Origin: Takakia lepidozioides
Taxonomy: Eukaryota; Streptophyta; Takakiopsida; Takakiales; Takakiaceae
NCBI GenBank assembly: GCA_030704615.1
Contig: CM060733.1
Span: 30,134,001 to 30,194,000 of the forward strand
Direction: 5' to 3'
Length of the DNA: 60,000 nucleotides
The notes beneath the pieces are model-generated. The model ran no database searches, was not told where the DNA came from, and saw only the letters and a list, made by a program, of their open reading frames with translations. A program made the position numbers and the translations under genes. Shown here one piece after another: positions 22,025 through 32,941 of the stretch; position 1 is the stretch's first letter; each line of letters starts with the position of its first letter.

Positions 22025-24103
22025 ATGGGGGAGAAGCCTAAGACCATCACAAGTGCAAATCCTCGTGCATTGAAGGTAAATAGACATACCCTTGGAAATG
22101 GATACTTAGGAGGATATTATTCAGTCTTACGGATGTTTTCTGGCACCCAGATGTCCTTACAACAACCTGACAGTTTGTAATTATCCAAAAGTTTTTGTTA
22201 TTTGGAGTTTCGAAATACAAACCTTGTGTTTGCGGCGCCTGCAGCATTTCAGGCTTGACAAACAATGCCAGTCTCTTGATCATGAAGCCAACATTGAGGC
22301 TACCCCTGGTAATGCCCTAATCATCTTGAAGCCCCTGTTATCTTAGTTTGAAGCCCCTATTAACTTAGTTTCTGAGTCAGCTTACTGGTCCAGCAGTATC
22401 GTAAAGTACCAATGGCGCTGGCCAACATATATATATATATATATATATCTATGATCTGACCAGATTTGCTTGCTTGCATATGGGAAGGATCTCAAGGCTT
22501 GTTGGGAACAAGCACTGGTGGGAACTTCCAGAAGGAAGTTCAACTAGTTCCTGAACCTGTTTGCTCACTCCCCGCTACACCTATCAAGCTGATGGTGCCT
22601 ACTACAGAGTTGAAGGATTCTTTGGCATGTCTGCACAACTCTTCATATGGAGGCTTGGACATGAAGGTATGTAAATTCAAATAATGATATCAAATTTGTG
22701 AGCATTACAAAATATTGGTGCTATCTAATCAGATTGTTTCTCTAATTCATGTGCAGGAGGCCAAGAAACGGTTGAATCTCATATTCCCGAATTCCATCTA
22801 TGATGGGATGCTTGTTCAAAAGATTCTCAATGAGCTCGACCTGAATAAAAAGCTGAGTAAACATATTCCAGAACCACAGAAAAAGATAAAACGGACAAGA
22901 GGGGAGAAACCGCAGTAAAAGATGGCATTGAGACAAAAGGTTCAGACAGTGAGTCACAAGTCATCTTGACCTATAACATGAATTTTGGAGAGTTCACGAC
23001 TGCATTTTCATACTTTCTTTTCGAAATTTTCCATGATTTTAAAGTGTAAAGAGTTGAACCACACTGTATTCATCTTTGTGGGAGGAGGAGCCTAATCTAC
23101 AAGGATTGGGTGTTGCGCTGGTCAGTGGCCAGTCCACATCTGAAAGTTTCATTGGTATGGTGTTTGAAGCTGAAAACTGAACCCTAGTTTGGTTTGGTTT
23201 AGAGTAGTTTAGTTCTGAATGTGCTTTAGTTTATGTCAGATTAAAACAACAATACAGTCTCCTTTGTCACACACGTATATATGGAAGTCTTTAGAGGAAG
23301 ACTTAGCGTTGTGCAATTTTTTATTAAATTATGGATTTCGTTGGTTTGTCTCGCGCAGGGCCATCTGCCTCACCTGGAAATCCATATGTTGGTCAGTGTC
23401 TTTGCCCAAGACCTTTTTTATCTATGATTCTATGGAACTACAGTATACTCTCCTTGCTCACGGATAGCGGGAAATTTGTAGGGAAGCCTTACTATTTTGG
23501 ACCTATGTGAACAAGTAACTGATGGTTTGTCTGTTGCAGGGCCATCTGCTGCACCTGAAAATCCGTATGTTGGTTAGTATTTTGGCTCACGACATTTCCA
23601 GCCCGTGGCTCTAGTCTATTCTAGTGGGTTCAAGTAGTATGATGGTTTTTGGTATGAAGGTAAGTCATTGATGATTGTGGTTTTACTATGATGATTCTAC
23701 AGATGAAGTCATTACTGGACCCGCTAGGAAGCAGTTGGCTCGTCCAAAGAAGGTGATGACAAGCTTGCCCAAACCAGCTGATAAAGTTGTTCAAACGAAG
23801 TGGGTGTATGCCTCTAAGGTACAGGTACACAAATTGTCTCTTCATTCTAAAAAAACCATTGCAAAGCATGTCATGGGGTTACAATTTCTACATGAGGTGC
23901 TTCAAGGGGTATCAACATTCGCTCCACAACTACCTATCTTCTCAAAGGCAAAGGTGAAAGGGATGTCCATGAAGCTTCGAAAGCTGGAAGAGTTGGACAT
24001 GGTCGTGGCGTGGGCGCTGGGGAACAGAGTAAGACTTATCAACGTCAATCTGGATGCGGACGGAGAGCTCAAACTTGCTGCATCAAATATCGAGGACATT
24101 TGA
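22025..24103 (+). CDS. Unrecognised spliced gene adjoining the CACTA terminus
   Basis: I do not recognise the product. Phase-consistent exons: 22025-22075 (ATG, MGEKPKTITSANPRALK), 22245-22308, 22464-22666 and from 22757 (EAKKRLNLIFPNSIYDGMLV, with a basic KKIKRTRG end). The last runs to a stop at 22916-22918 unless a GTAAAA donor at about 22910 is used. Further phase-1 exons follow: one ending at 23154, two 33-nt exons (23359-23391, 23540-23572) and a final exon 23703-24103 with the stop (ITGPARKQLARPKK, then MKLRKLEELDMVVAWALGNRV). The join between 22.9 and 23.1 kb is unresolved, so this could be two genes. The ATG is 3 bp beyond the CACTA end, so real 5' exons may have been displaced. Confidence 0.45.
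23359..23572 (+). repeat. Tandemly duplicated 33-nt exon
   Basis: 23359-23391 and 23540-23572 are near-identical 33-nt segments, each preceded by GCAGG-type acceptors and followed by donors (GTCAGT, GTTAGT). Each encodes PSA.P.NPYV and begins and ends at phase 1, so both can be included without shifting frame into the last exon at 23703. The flanking introns share the GGTTTGTCT..GCAGG acceptor side, so the duplicated unit included intron sequence. Confidence 0.7.
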
Positions 24104-24291
24104 AGAGGTACCGCACTTTGCTTCCTTCCTTTCCCCCGCATTGTTTATGCCACCCTGTTTAGTCCAGAAAAGTACAATTTTTTTGCACATGCCCGCTATA
24201 CCACATGGGAGTTGGTAGACCCATATACAATATGACCTATCTATCTATGTTGATGCCGAATCTCCTCTAGCAGAAAGGGTTCAGAAACTAC

Positions 24292-26221
24292 CTTGCCAAA
24301 AGAACTGGCAACTGTCGTTGCAGCAAGGCCCATCTCCGTGTAATCACCCCCTGGATACCTCATCCCCACACAAATACTTTGTAAGGCACTTGTCACATAG
24401 GTTTCTCTGGAACAAAAGTACCCAGGCAACTACCAGTACCAACATGAATTTTGGGTGTGGTTGTCAGAATTGCTCTCATGATCACTTAGATAATCAATAA
24501 CCTTGTAGTCCTGCATGTGATGCAGCTTACAATGAAGGCTGAGGTCGGACCTCTAGGTGTAGCTGTTAGAGGGCTGTCTGGGACTTAGACACTTTTATGG
24601 GCTCTGTGGGGTACCCTTAATTTTTGCACAGCCTTATGGATGGTAGACTTAGACCAACAGAGGCCTTAGGGGTGACAGGCACAGGCTGTAGGGGTGGTAG
24701 ACAGGCTTACACTTGGTCATAGTCTTACACAGCCCGACACAACTTTACACAGCCAGTCACAGCTCGGCACAGTTACAGCCCGACACAGCTTGTCACAGCC
24801 ATCACATCGTACGTAGGGAACGGTTATCATTGGCAGGGAACGACTGTGTGGGAACGACATTTGCAGAGGGAACATATTACTTCAAGAGTGACAGTTAGTT
24901 AGTTAGGCAGTTAGAACAGCTTGCAGGTAGATTAGACAGAGCAGCAACAGGAGGGGGATCACTTTTTGGAGAGCGACTTGGTCAGGGGGAGAGGAGATGA
25001 AGCGGAGAGCGGAAATGGAACCAATGATGGAGGAAACGGCGAAGATGGGAAGATGACTTGATCGATGCTTAATTCATGCAAGCTGTAGAATCATACAGTA
25101 GGGCAGATTAGGGACACCATGGCATTGGCCTGATACCTGATAAATCTTAATCTGATACTTATTCGATACAATTCACACTGTGTAGAGAGACATGAGTGAA
25201 GCTGTGGAATGAATGGATGAGTGAATGGAACCTGGTAGTTACTGAAGCAATCTGATGCTTCAGTAAACACAGTAAGGTAATTTGCTAACATGAAGGTAAG
25301 AAGAAATACAAATATGAAGCACAACCATAATTCACTAGCTGTAGGTCATGACTGATTGTTCTGAGTGGGCTGAGTGTTTAGAGATATCCAACTCTTCTAT
25401 CTTGGAGTTTCCACCTCGGATAGCGAAGGGATGGGTGAGTAAAAGTCGTTCGACAGTAGTAGGAGTGCTTATGATGATGTCAAACTCAAAATCTTGAGTC
25501 AGACCTCTGTTGTAGCATCTTCAAACCTATAAGTAGGGTAAAGGTTGCTTTAGTTACCATAAATATCCCCAACAAGCATATCAATTTGGGTGGAATCTCC
25601 CTGTATTGCCAATCCGATTGCCTGCTCAAAACTGCAGCAGGACAAAGAGAACCATTTAGTAATGTTGTCTTGATTGCATAAAAAGTTGTCCACAGATCCA
25701 AACAAGACTGGCCCTAAAACCTTCTGCTCTAGGCATGCAACCATAGAAGACGTAACACAAACACTTTCCTACAAACCACATCAAAGTGAGGATGCACAGA
25801 AATCCTTGCCAATAGGCTATTTGGTACAACTCACCTGGTGCAGCCTGTGAGAGCTGATGCCAGCCGAAAGAAAGTGTTGCAGCATACAAGTAACCAGAAT
25901 GTTTCTCTTAGTAGCATTTAAAACTAGGCCTTCATAAAGTGAGCTGCTAGGTGGACCCCACTGACACAGGCCTCTATGATATTGGATATTGAGCACATAT
26001 ATGTTTGAGGAGGCTACAAAACTGGTTGACTTTCTACTTAATGGAATGTCTTTAAAATCGCTTGTGGATTTGCCTACATGTCACAGAAGAGACCAACAAT
26101 AAAGATTGGAGGAGAAGGCTAGGAAGAGGTTAGACCTTCCGCCAAGACTGGTTCCACCAACACGCTCAAACTTGTCAGCAGAGTCGACACGCAAAATGCT
26201 TACACCTGACCCTATATTCAC
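24292..26221 (-). pseudogene. Pantothenate kinase (type II) exons, partial gene
   Basis: Three minus-strand exons match eukaryotic pantothenate kinase, which phosphorylates pantothenate as the first step of coenzyme A synthesis. Exon 26221-26136 reads VNIGSGVSILRVDS..KFERVGGTSLGG (the substrate/ATP-site glycine motif). Exon 25631-25558 reads FEQAIGLAIQGDSTQIDMLV. Exon 24350-24292 reads GGDYTEMGLAATTVASSFGK. Splice phases agree (2, 1, 0) with good acceptors (GTGCCCAG, CTGCTGCAG). A GT(Y/F)WGL-type stretch expected between the first two exons is not seen; skipping it keeps frame. No N-terminal kinase exons and no C-terminal exons (NNIG..) were found within the window. Either the gene has large introns crossing into the transposons or it is a remnant; plant forms often carry a fused DUF89 domain, not seen here. 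Confidence 0.75.
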
Positions 26222-26529
26222 CTGGGCACCAAACCAACACTGAATGATAATTTCTGGAAGTGAAGATTATGTTCTGTTACTTAGTATGCTTGTCCCTTCT
26301 CTTTCGCTTCGACTGCTATGACTGCTTGCCTAGGGGAACTTTATCAGCTGAACAGATGCCATAAGATGAGGTTGACTACATGTAGTCTTCAGATGTGGCT
26401 ACTTGCAATGTTGCAGATTTAGATATTGGTGCCTTAGCTGCGTTTGTATTGCTATCATGCATGGTTCTAAGGCTCTCATAAGTACATGGAACTGTGTTTG
26501 CTTGATAGTGACGAAAGAGAGGGAGATCC

Positions 26530-26640
26530 AGAGAAAGCTCTCATCCCCTGGGTTTCCTGACGATCTAGCACTGCAATGCTTAGCCAAAACTTCACACGGC
26601 TACCATGGGTTACTCCAAACGTTGGCACTATCTAATTCAA
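26530..26640 (+). pseudogene. Possible F-box (kelch-type) fragment
   Basis: SPGFPDDLALQCLAKTSHGYHGLLQ resembles the F-box core of plant F-box/kelch proteins (the (I/S)PGLPDD(L/V)AL.CLA motif, which binds SKP1 in SCF ubiquitin ligases). No kelch repeats follow in any frame. The frame stays open on both sides (26403-26942), but the rest has no domain. I treat it as a fragment, or one exon of a gene I cannot complete. Confidence 0.35.
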
Positions 26641-27000
26641 AGCAAGGTAGTGCTGAATTTAGGTCTATGGTTTTTTGTTTCCCTGAGGGTGCCATGTTCT
26701 GTTCCTTACCATTGTTAGGTTTCTCTTTAAAGATTAGGTTCTTGGCTACAACTTTTTCTTGGCTGAATCTTTCTGTCACCATTCTAGAAAGATGTCAAAA
26801 ACTCAGTGGGGCTGTACCCACTCTGGGGGAGTCAATGGGACAGCCTGGTCAACATTATTCAAGAAGTTGCCTTGGACATCGGCTATCTATTTCCATTGAT
26901 TTACCTGTCAGATGTAAGGATGACGTTCTCCTGCCCTCTTAAATATACCAAGTGTTACACTTTTTTGCTCCCAGAATGCACAATAGCATAAGGAAGTGTT

Positions 27001-27182
27001 GTGTTATTTTGTTGCTTCCAAGAGATCACCCAGGGGTTAAGGCACTGTTGCCACACAAGGTGGTGGTCCTTGGCTCAAATTGATGTAGCTTGTGTTATTT
27101 TGTTGCTTCCAAGAGATCACCCAGGGTTAAGGCACTGTTGCCACACGAGTGGTGGTCCTTGGCTCAAATTGATGTAGCCTAG
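27001..27182 (+). repeat. Tandem pair of a tRNA-like SINE head, 91-bp period
   Basis: GTGTTATTTTGTTGCTTCCA to TTGGCTCAAATTGATGTAGC occurs at 27001 and again at 27092, with three small differences. Inside, GGGTTAAGGCACTG resembles the A-box of Leu/Ser-type tRNAs and GGCTCAAAT resembles a B-box. This is a different family from the SINE at 1484 and 3755. Confidence 0.55.
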
Positions 27183-27299
27183 GGTGGGAAATCTTATTGC
27201 AGCATTTTATATTGGGGTTAGTTTGACTAATAGAGCTCAACAACTAATTGAGAAGTCAGGGTGTGGTTGACTGGTCAACGTTTCCTTTTTAAAACAACA

Positions 27300-27550
27300 A
27301 AAACACCCTGTACATTTCCACTACGTCGCATGAGGCAATGTGCTGTCTTTCACCTCCAATGATAGGTGGAAAAGCTAATAACATATCCAAATTCTTTAGT
27401 GTTGATGATGGGCAATTTGGCCCTTGTTTCCACTTTTGTCATGTGGTTAAATGATCATTGTTTCATTTCTGAAACGTCAAAAATACCCTACATTTCCACT
27501 ACCACATGAGGCTATAGGTTGTCTTTCACCTCCAATGATAGGTGGAAAAC
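27300..27550. repeat. Direct repeat of about 72 bp, 179 bp apart
   Basis: ACATTTCCACTAC..CATGAGGC then TGTCTTTCACCTCCAATGAT and AGGTGGAAAA occur at about 27300-27374 and 27479-27550, separated by unrelated sequence. Element type unknown. Confidence 0.6.
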
Positions 27551-28092
27551 ACTTATTTATATCCTGTGAGATGTGAACGTATTTTTTCCCTTTTTAAGGA
27601 TGAGGAAAAGTGAAAAAACATTTCCTTCTTGGCACAGTTTCCTCTTAAGTGTTAATTTAGGTGTCTTAAAGAGGAAACGTGGCCTATTTTCCTTCAAGGA
27701 AACACTCCAAATCCTCCTTGTGGCAGATATCAAATGCACTTCTAATGTAACATCAAATTAGTTTTGTTCTCTGTATCTGAGTAAAGTCAATGTGTGAGAA
27801 AACACTTCATAGTGCTCCACTTTTGATTGTCGTATGCACCTGACTCTCATTGTGACACTGTAAAACTGTTCTTCATACTTTGGGATTTTATAGAGCAGCA
27901 CTATGCTTTGTCTTCAGTGAGAGGCTACACCTCTCTAAACATCCACAGCAGTGCACACTGATCTTCGACCTTCTTGTCTCAACCCATTGATTCTACCGTG
28001 ATGTCTACCAGTTGGGCAAGACAGGGGCCACTTTGTAGAACATTACAGATTATAGCTCCCAGTCCATTTGCATCATTTCAGACCTCATGAAG

Positions 28093-28230
28093 TTTGAATA
28101 TCCCCTGTGAACACCAGATCCCCTTTGTCAAATCACCTGGAATAAAAAACTTTTTGAATTTCCCCTGTGACACTAGAGATCCCCATTGTCAAATCACTGG
28201 GTACCGAATTTTTTTGAATTTCCCTGTCGA
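28093..28230. repeat. 60-bp tandem repeat, just over two copies
   Basis: TTTGAAT(A/T)TCCCCTGTGA...AGATCCCC.TTGTCAAATCAC.TGG starts at 28093 and 28153. A third, partial start is at 28213. It lies just downstream of the monooxygenase stop codon. Confidence 0.7.
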
Positions 28231-28782
28231 AGGGGCTGGCACCCAGGAGGGAAACTGGCCAGTTTCCCTGCAACTTTCACAGGGGATCGGCAAAAAGATT
28301 CCTGTGTATGTAGTACCCAAAGAATCTAGACAAGTACGATGAACCAAGCAATGAGAGATCGAGATGGACATAGAAGATGTGAACCAAATCGATGATAATT
28401 GTATTCCAGCAATGAGCATTTATACGAATGGCCCAGCTTGACAAAAACTAGATCAGGGGCATTGATCTAGGAGATTAGCTATCCTTTGGGTGGATCACCG
28501 CTCAAACTGAAGTAACTCCTAGAAATCAGTTCGGTGCCTAGATTCTCCTGTTTGTCAGCTTATGTTTGACCGTTCATCAAGTTCCAACACACACAAGCTT
28601 GGGGGGCTTATTTGAATTCATATACAATTATGTATTTTGCATTGATGTTTCTTACTCTCTCCTCTCATGAATGTGTTGTACTCTAATCTTGAACTAAAGC
28701 TTAGGTCACAGGGACAAGGCCAGTAAACGATAGTTGAAGCAAACAGGGTCCGTTGATAAAATAGGTGGTGACTGGTGACCCA

Positions 28783-31700
28783 CTATTTCCAGTAAGTTGT
28801 GGTGGGGTCACCATGCATGCAGTCTGGGTACTTGCCGGTCCACAGTATAATCTCGCTGAAGCGCTGCATCTGCTGCTCTACTGAAAGTTTGGAGACCCAC
28901 TGTGGAACAAACTCAGCTTGCTCTGTCAGCTCCGTTGCATACTCGTGAAGACGGTTTATCCTTGGTATTCTTATCTCCTCAAACCTGTTACCACATACAT
29001 GTGCAAGGTTCATGAATGATGAACAGCAGCCCCATCCAGCAACAAGTGAACTTCAGTGTCAGACGCAAGATATGAGCAGAATCTGTGACTGCGTGTCGTG
29101 CTCACACGTCAGAAGTAGAATGCAGGCCCTTGCAAGCAACCAGTTTATTATACTCAGATGGGCCCAGGTATATATGTAATTTATAACCAGAATCTGTGAA
29201 GGTACTGGATATTATATTCAACCACTGCTCAAACATCAGAGTAGCAATTGCGGTTAAAAGTCTAGCACTGATGACGTGTGAGTGCACAAGTATTGTAACA
29301 ACATGATGTTTGAAGTCTCCTTACTTGTGGACAGCTGCTGGAATGCTGTCCTCTCCCCGTGACTCAAAAGCCTTCTCCAGAAGGAGGCTGAGCTGATGTG
29401 CATCTTCAAATGCTAGCCGGGCCCCCATCCCCAACGATGTGTACATACCATGCGCGGCTGTTCACACAGTATGTGCAAGATTAGAGGTCAGTTGCCTGAA
29501 TATATTCGGAGGGAAAGAAATGGAAAAATCATAATGTTCATCCAGTCCCGTAGAGGCCAAACAGCTTATCAAGAGAGTCGAACAGAGAGAGAGAAAGAAA
29601 GAAGTACTAGACCGAAAGCAACTTCATAACGTCGGCAGCGGAAGGTCAAGGCCGACGGAAGGTCCGCTTGACGTGGTGTTAGTTTAGCTCTTGCCTAAAG
29701 AGTCTGTTCATGCGGTGGATGTATCCAGCCCTTGGATTTATATATACTCATCCCCCGCGGAATTCATTCTTCTCTTATTCATTGTGATTCTGAGGATCCA
29801 CCCCACCTGGTTACGTGGGACCCAGCACCGAATACCAGCAGGCACGATCCGGCATAACTGCAGCGAGATGAGTGTTCATGTATATACAGGCGTTTCGGGC
29901 GCTACAGTATTATAAAGCATGAGGTTGAATGTATTGTTAGACATTGTAGTCGTGGAGCTAGCTCAATTCTGGATCGAGATCAAAGGAAAAGAAAGATTGT
30001 GAGAGGCCCAACAGACAATCAACTCTTGTTCTCGAAACTGTGGTGACGGCTCACCACTGTGCCAGCACTATAGTGTAACTAATTACAGCTACATCTTTCT
30101 ATCTCTTTTGCAACTAGGATTTGGGGCTTGGTAGATTAAAGTGGCATGTCATGCCCCCTACTTGTTTTCTTCCTCCTCGGAGGATTCTTGGTTCTATTGA
30201 GTAAATCTCTTCCTTTCCCCTGCGGAGCAAAAGAACAAAAAGGAAAAGAAAGAAGGTGACACCTACCGTCCCCAATGAGCAACACATGGCCGTTAGCATC
30301 GCTCCATTTCTTCAAAGGCAAGCGGTCCATAGACCTCCGCTCATATATGACACTGTCATCGGTTGCCTTGATTGCTGAAATCAAATCCTCCCAGCCTTCA
30401 AGGGCGGCCAATTGCTGCAATGCCAGTGCTTTGGATTCACTTCTGTTAAATTTTCTTGACCTTTCAAGGAAGTCTTTTTGCAGCTCACCATTCGTATCCA
30501 GAACGCGCAAGTGCCATAGCACATAGCCATGCCCTGTTTCAAGTAGATAGTCATGGTCATGAGACCGAAGTACAGTGTTACAAACAAGCTGGGATATAAC
30601 TCCGGGGGAAACACGTCAAAGATGATCTAATTGAGTAGCCACCCTGGGGTTGTACCTTGATCACTGATAAACGCCACCACACGACCACTGGCTGCATGTA
30701 GCATTTGAACCTCATTTTTGCCATAGCGAAACAATCTGCCATGACGAACCAGGTATCAGATTTCAGACGAGTTCATAACAACTGGTCAATACATCCCTCC
30801 TGGCGGTCTGAACAACCTTCACGTAATACTATTATTTGAATCACATGTTCAAAGCTTATGACTAAAGTCTAAGCTTAGAAGGATTTCTTTGGTCAAGTGC
30901 TCAGTTCATCAGGAGAGTCAACGACCACTCACTTTGCCGTAGGCTCAAGGGTCACCTACTGGGCATGTACATCAACAAGGGCGCTTTTTGGGCCTAGAGT
31001 TGGTAAACCAAGAATCCGGAAAACGAACGAGAATGACTCACTCTCCATTAGGATTGTAGACGAATGCGTTCCAATTGACGAAGTTCAAGTAGCGGGGGGC
31101 ATCTCCTGGCACCATGGTTTTCCGCACCCCTGACCACATTCCATCGGCTCCTACCAAGAGCTTAGCTCGAACAACTTTTACACTGCCAAAGGCCTCCGAT
31201 AGGCCTTTTGTAATCTGAAACTCGATGTCCACACCTCCCTGCAAAAAGTGCACTCTGGCACAAGCTATTAAGCGACGTTCAGGCTCTGGGTTTCCCTTCT
31301 GGGTCCCCCCTAGCTGTGAGAGCAATGTCATATAAGCTTCCAAATTTATGTGCCACATGCATTCGAGAGGAAGAACTTATAGGACCAGGTCTATAACGAA
31401 CGATGCGATGATTGCAGTGATGTGGGTGGCGAAAAAGATTAAACACAGAGTTGAGAAAGACGAGTTGTCTGCAAATTCCGATCATGATTTAACTAAACCA
31501 TCAGAATTTTATGTGCCACATGCATTCGAGAGGAGGAACTTACAGGAGCAGGTCTGTAACGAACGAAGCGATGATTGCAGTGAACGCTCGACTTGTCCAA
31601 AAGGCTTGCCAAGAGCTCCTGCGAGAAGCGCCAGCCAATGACGACAACATCACCGATCTTGTGCCCTACTGGGATGACGATGTCTTCCTCGCCGTTTCTT

Positions 31701-32941
31701 CTTATAATTTTCTTCAAACGCACCTTATCGTTCCCCAAATCAATCATCTGTTCTGCTAGTCCGGGATGCAACCCGTCCAGTGCCCGTATACCTGCAAACG
31801 ATGAATACGAAGCTCAGCAATACTACATGATCTCAAAGAACATGCTAAATCCAATGCCAGATCTATAAAATTCCTACGTTTCTGAAGAGAATTCATCTTA
31901 TGGAGGACTCTCTGCTAGACTTGCCACATGTATACAGTTTTACCTTCCAAATGGACTTTCAAATGGACCTTGGAGCTCCTCATTATTCTGGTCCGACCAG
32001 ATGTTGTCCATGTGGCAAATGATTTCTCCCAGACCTACAGGTATGTTTGCGTTTATAGCGATGTAGTGCATGCAGTGAACTATATTCCTGTGTGTACATA
32101 GATCCATTTTTTCCAAATCCGGTCTTGTGTGGCGGGATTTGAGCTTCTGCAGCTTGTCTAAGGTAAGTCCGACTAATCGGCCGCTACACTCTCGTGCGAG
32201 AGCCCTACGTGACTGAGTTCTACTCTGATAGATTGTACATAACTTATACATATATATATATTTATTCACTGAGGTCAATATTGCTGGCCAACATTATTGC
32301 TCGTGCACTGACGCACCATGCAGCATATATGTGCATTGTGAAGTCATGAATCCGGCAGTTCGAATTGGGTGCGAACGTAACTTCGAGCAAACTGGACTGC
32401 ATGAGCCTGCCCAATTCACCTAGTGTATCCTCTATTTGCGTGTCTGGATTCCTCCTTTATGGGCGATGTTTGACATCTCACAGGTCTAGCTTGCACGGTC
32501 ACTTCTTACCTCAGAAGGTCAAATCATGTCCCCTTGCTGTCGATGAGTTGTATTCAATATTCAATACATATAATCTTGATCAATTTTAGAAGCGAATCCC
32601 CTCTCAAGTTCCCCTAGTCTTCCTGAAGAAGTTCCTCTACTGTTATCACTTGATTCACATGTGACTCCTAAAGAGTGGACCTGATGGCATAATATACCAT
32701 TGGGAGCCAGGCTAATGCCAGTGGCGGAGTCAGTGCGAAGAGCAGGAGCTTTTTCGAACACATGAGCCTGTATGCCTCTAGTCTGGAGGCCCAGCGCCAG
32801 CGATAGACCTCCGAGTCCTCCTCCGGCTATGGCAACGTCCACTTCCATCTCCACAGGTCCCCATTCACGGTTGTCCGCCAATTCCAAATGCCCGTTTCCA
32901 GTTGCTGGATCGACCATTCTCTCTGGCTCCTCCTGTTTCAT
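28783..32941 (-). CDS. FAD-dependent monooxygenase (zeaxanthin epoxidase / salicylate hydroxylase-like), seven exons
   Basis: Exons, reading leftward: 32941-32698, 31791-31544, 31238-31042, 30735-30656, 30533-30267, 29457-29325, 28984-28783. All junctions are GT..AG and in phase, giving 456 residues, a normal length for single-domain group A flavoprotein monooxygenases. Motifs in order: the FAD-binding dinucleotide fold VAIAGGGLGGLSLALGLQ, with the acidic end FEK (about residues 35-65); the DG motif LLVGADGMWSGVRK; the GD motif LIGDAAHGMYTSLGMGARL, which contacts the FAD ribityl chain; and C-terminal helices. The enzyme would use NAD(P)H and O2 to hydroxylate or epoxidise a substrate the sequence does not specify. 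No transit peptide is evident (start MKQEEPERM) and no lycopene-cyclase or FHA extension, so it is not a full zeaxanthin epoxidase. A duplicated exon-end sits in intron 2. Confidence 0.93.
31345..31583 (-). repeat. 76-bp duplication of the exon 2 end and its 5' splice site
   Basis: 31508-31583 spans the last coding bases of monooxygenase exon 2 (encoding RFVRYRPAP) and its GTAAGT donor. A near copy lies 163 bp away at 31345-31420, inside intron 2. In the copy the donor reads ATAAGT, so the GT is lost. The copy lies just before the exon 3 acceptor and appears to be dead intronic sequence. Confidence 0.8.

Noticed and set aside
26403-26942. Complete 179-residue protein
   Set aside because: Only a 25-residue F-box-like stretch is recognisable; the rest has no coding character, so I kept it as a fragment.
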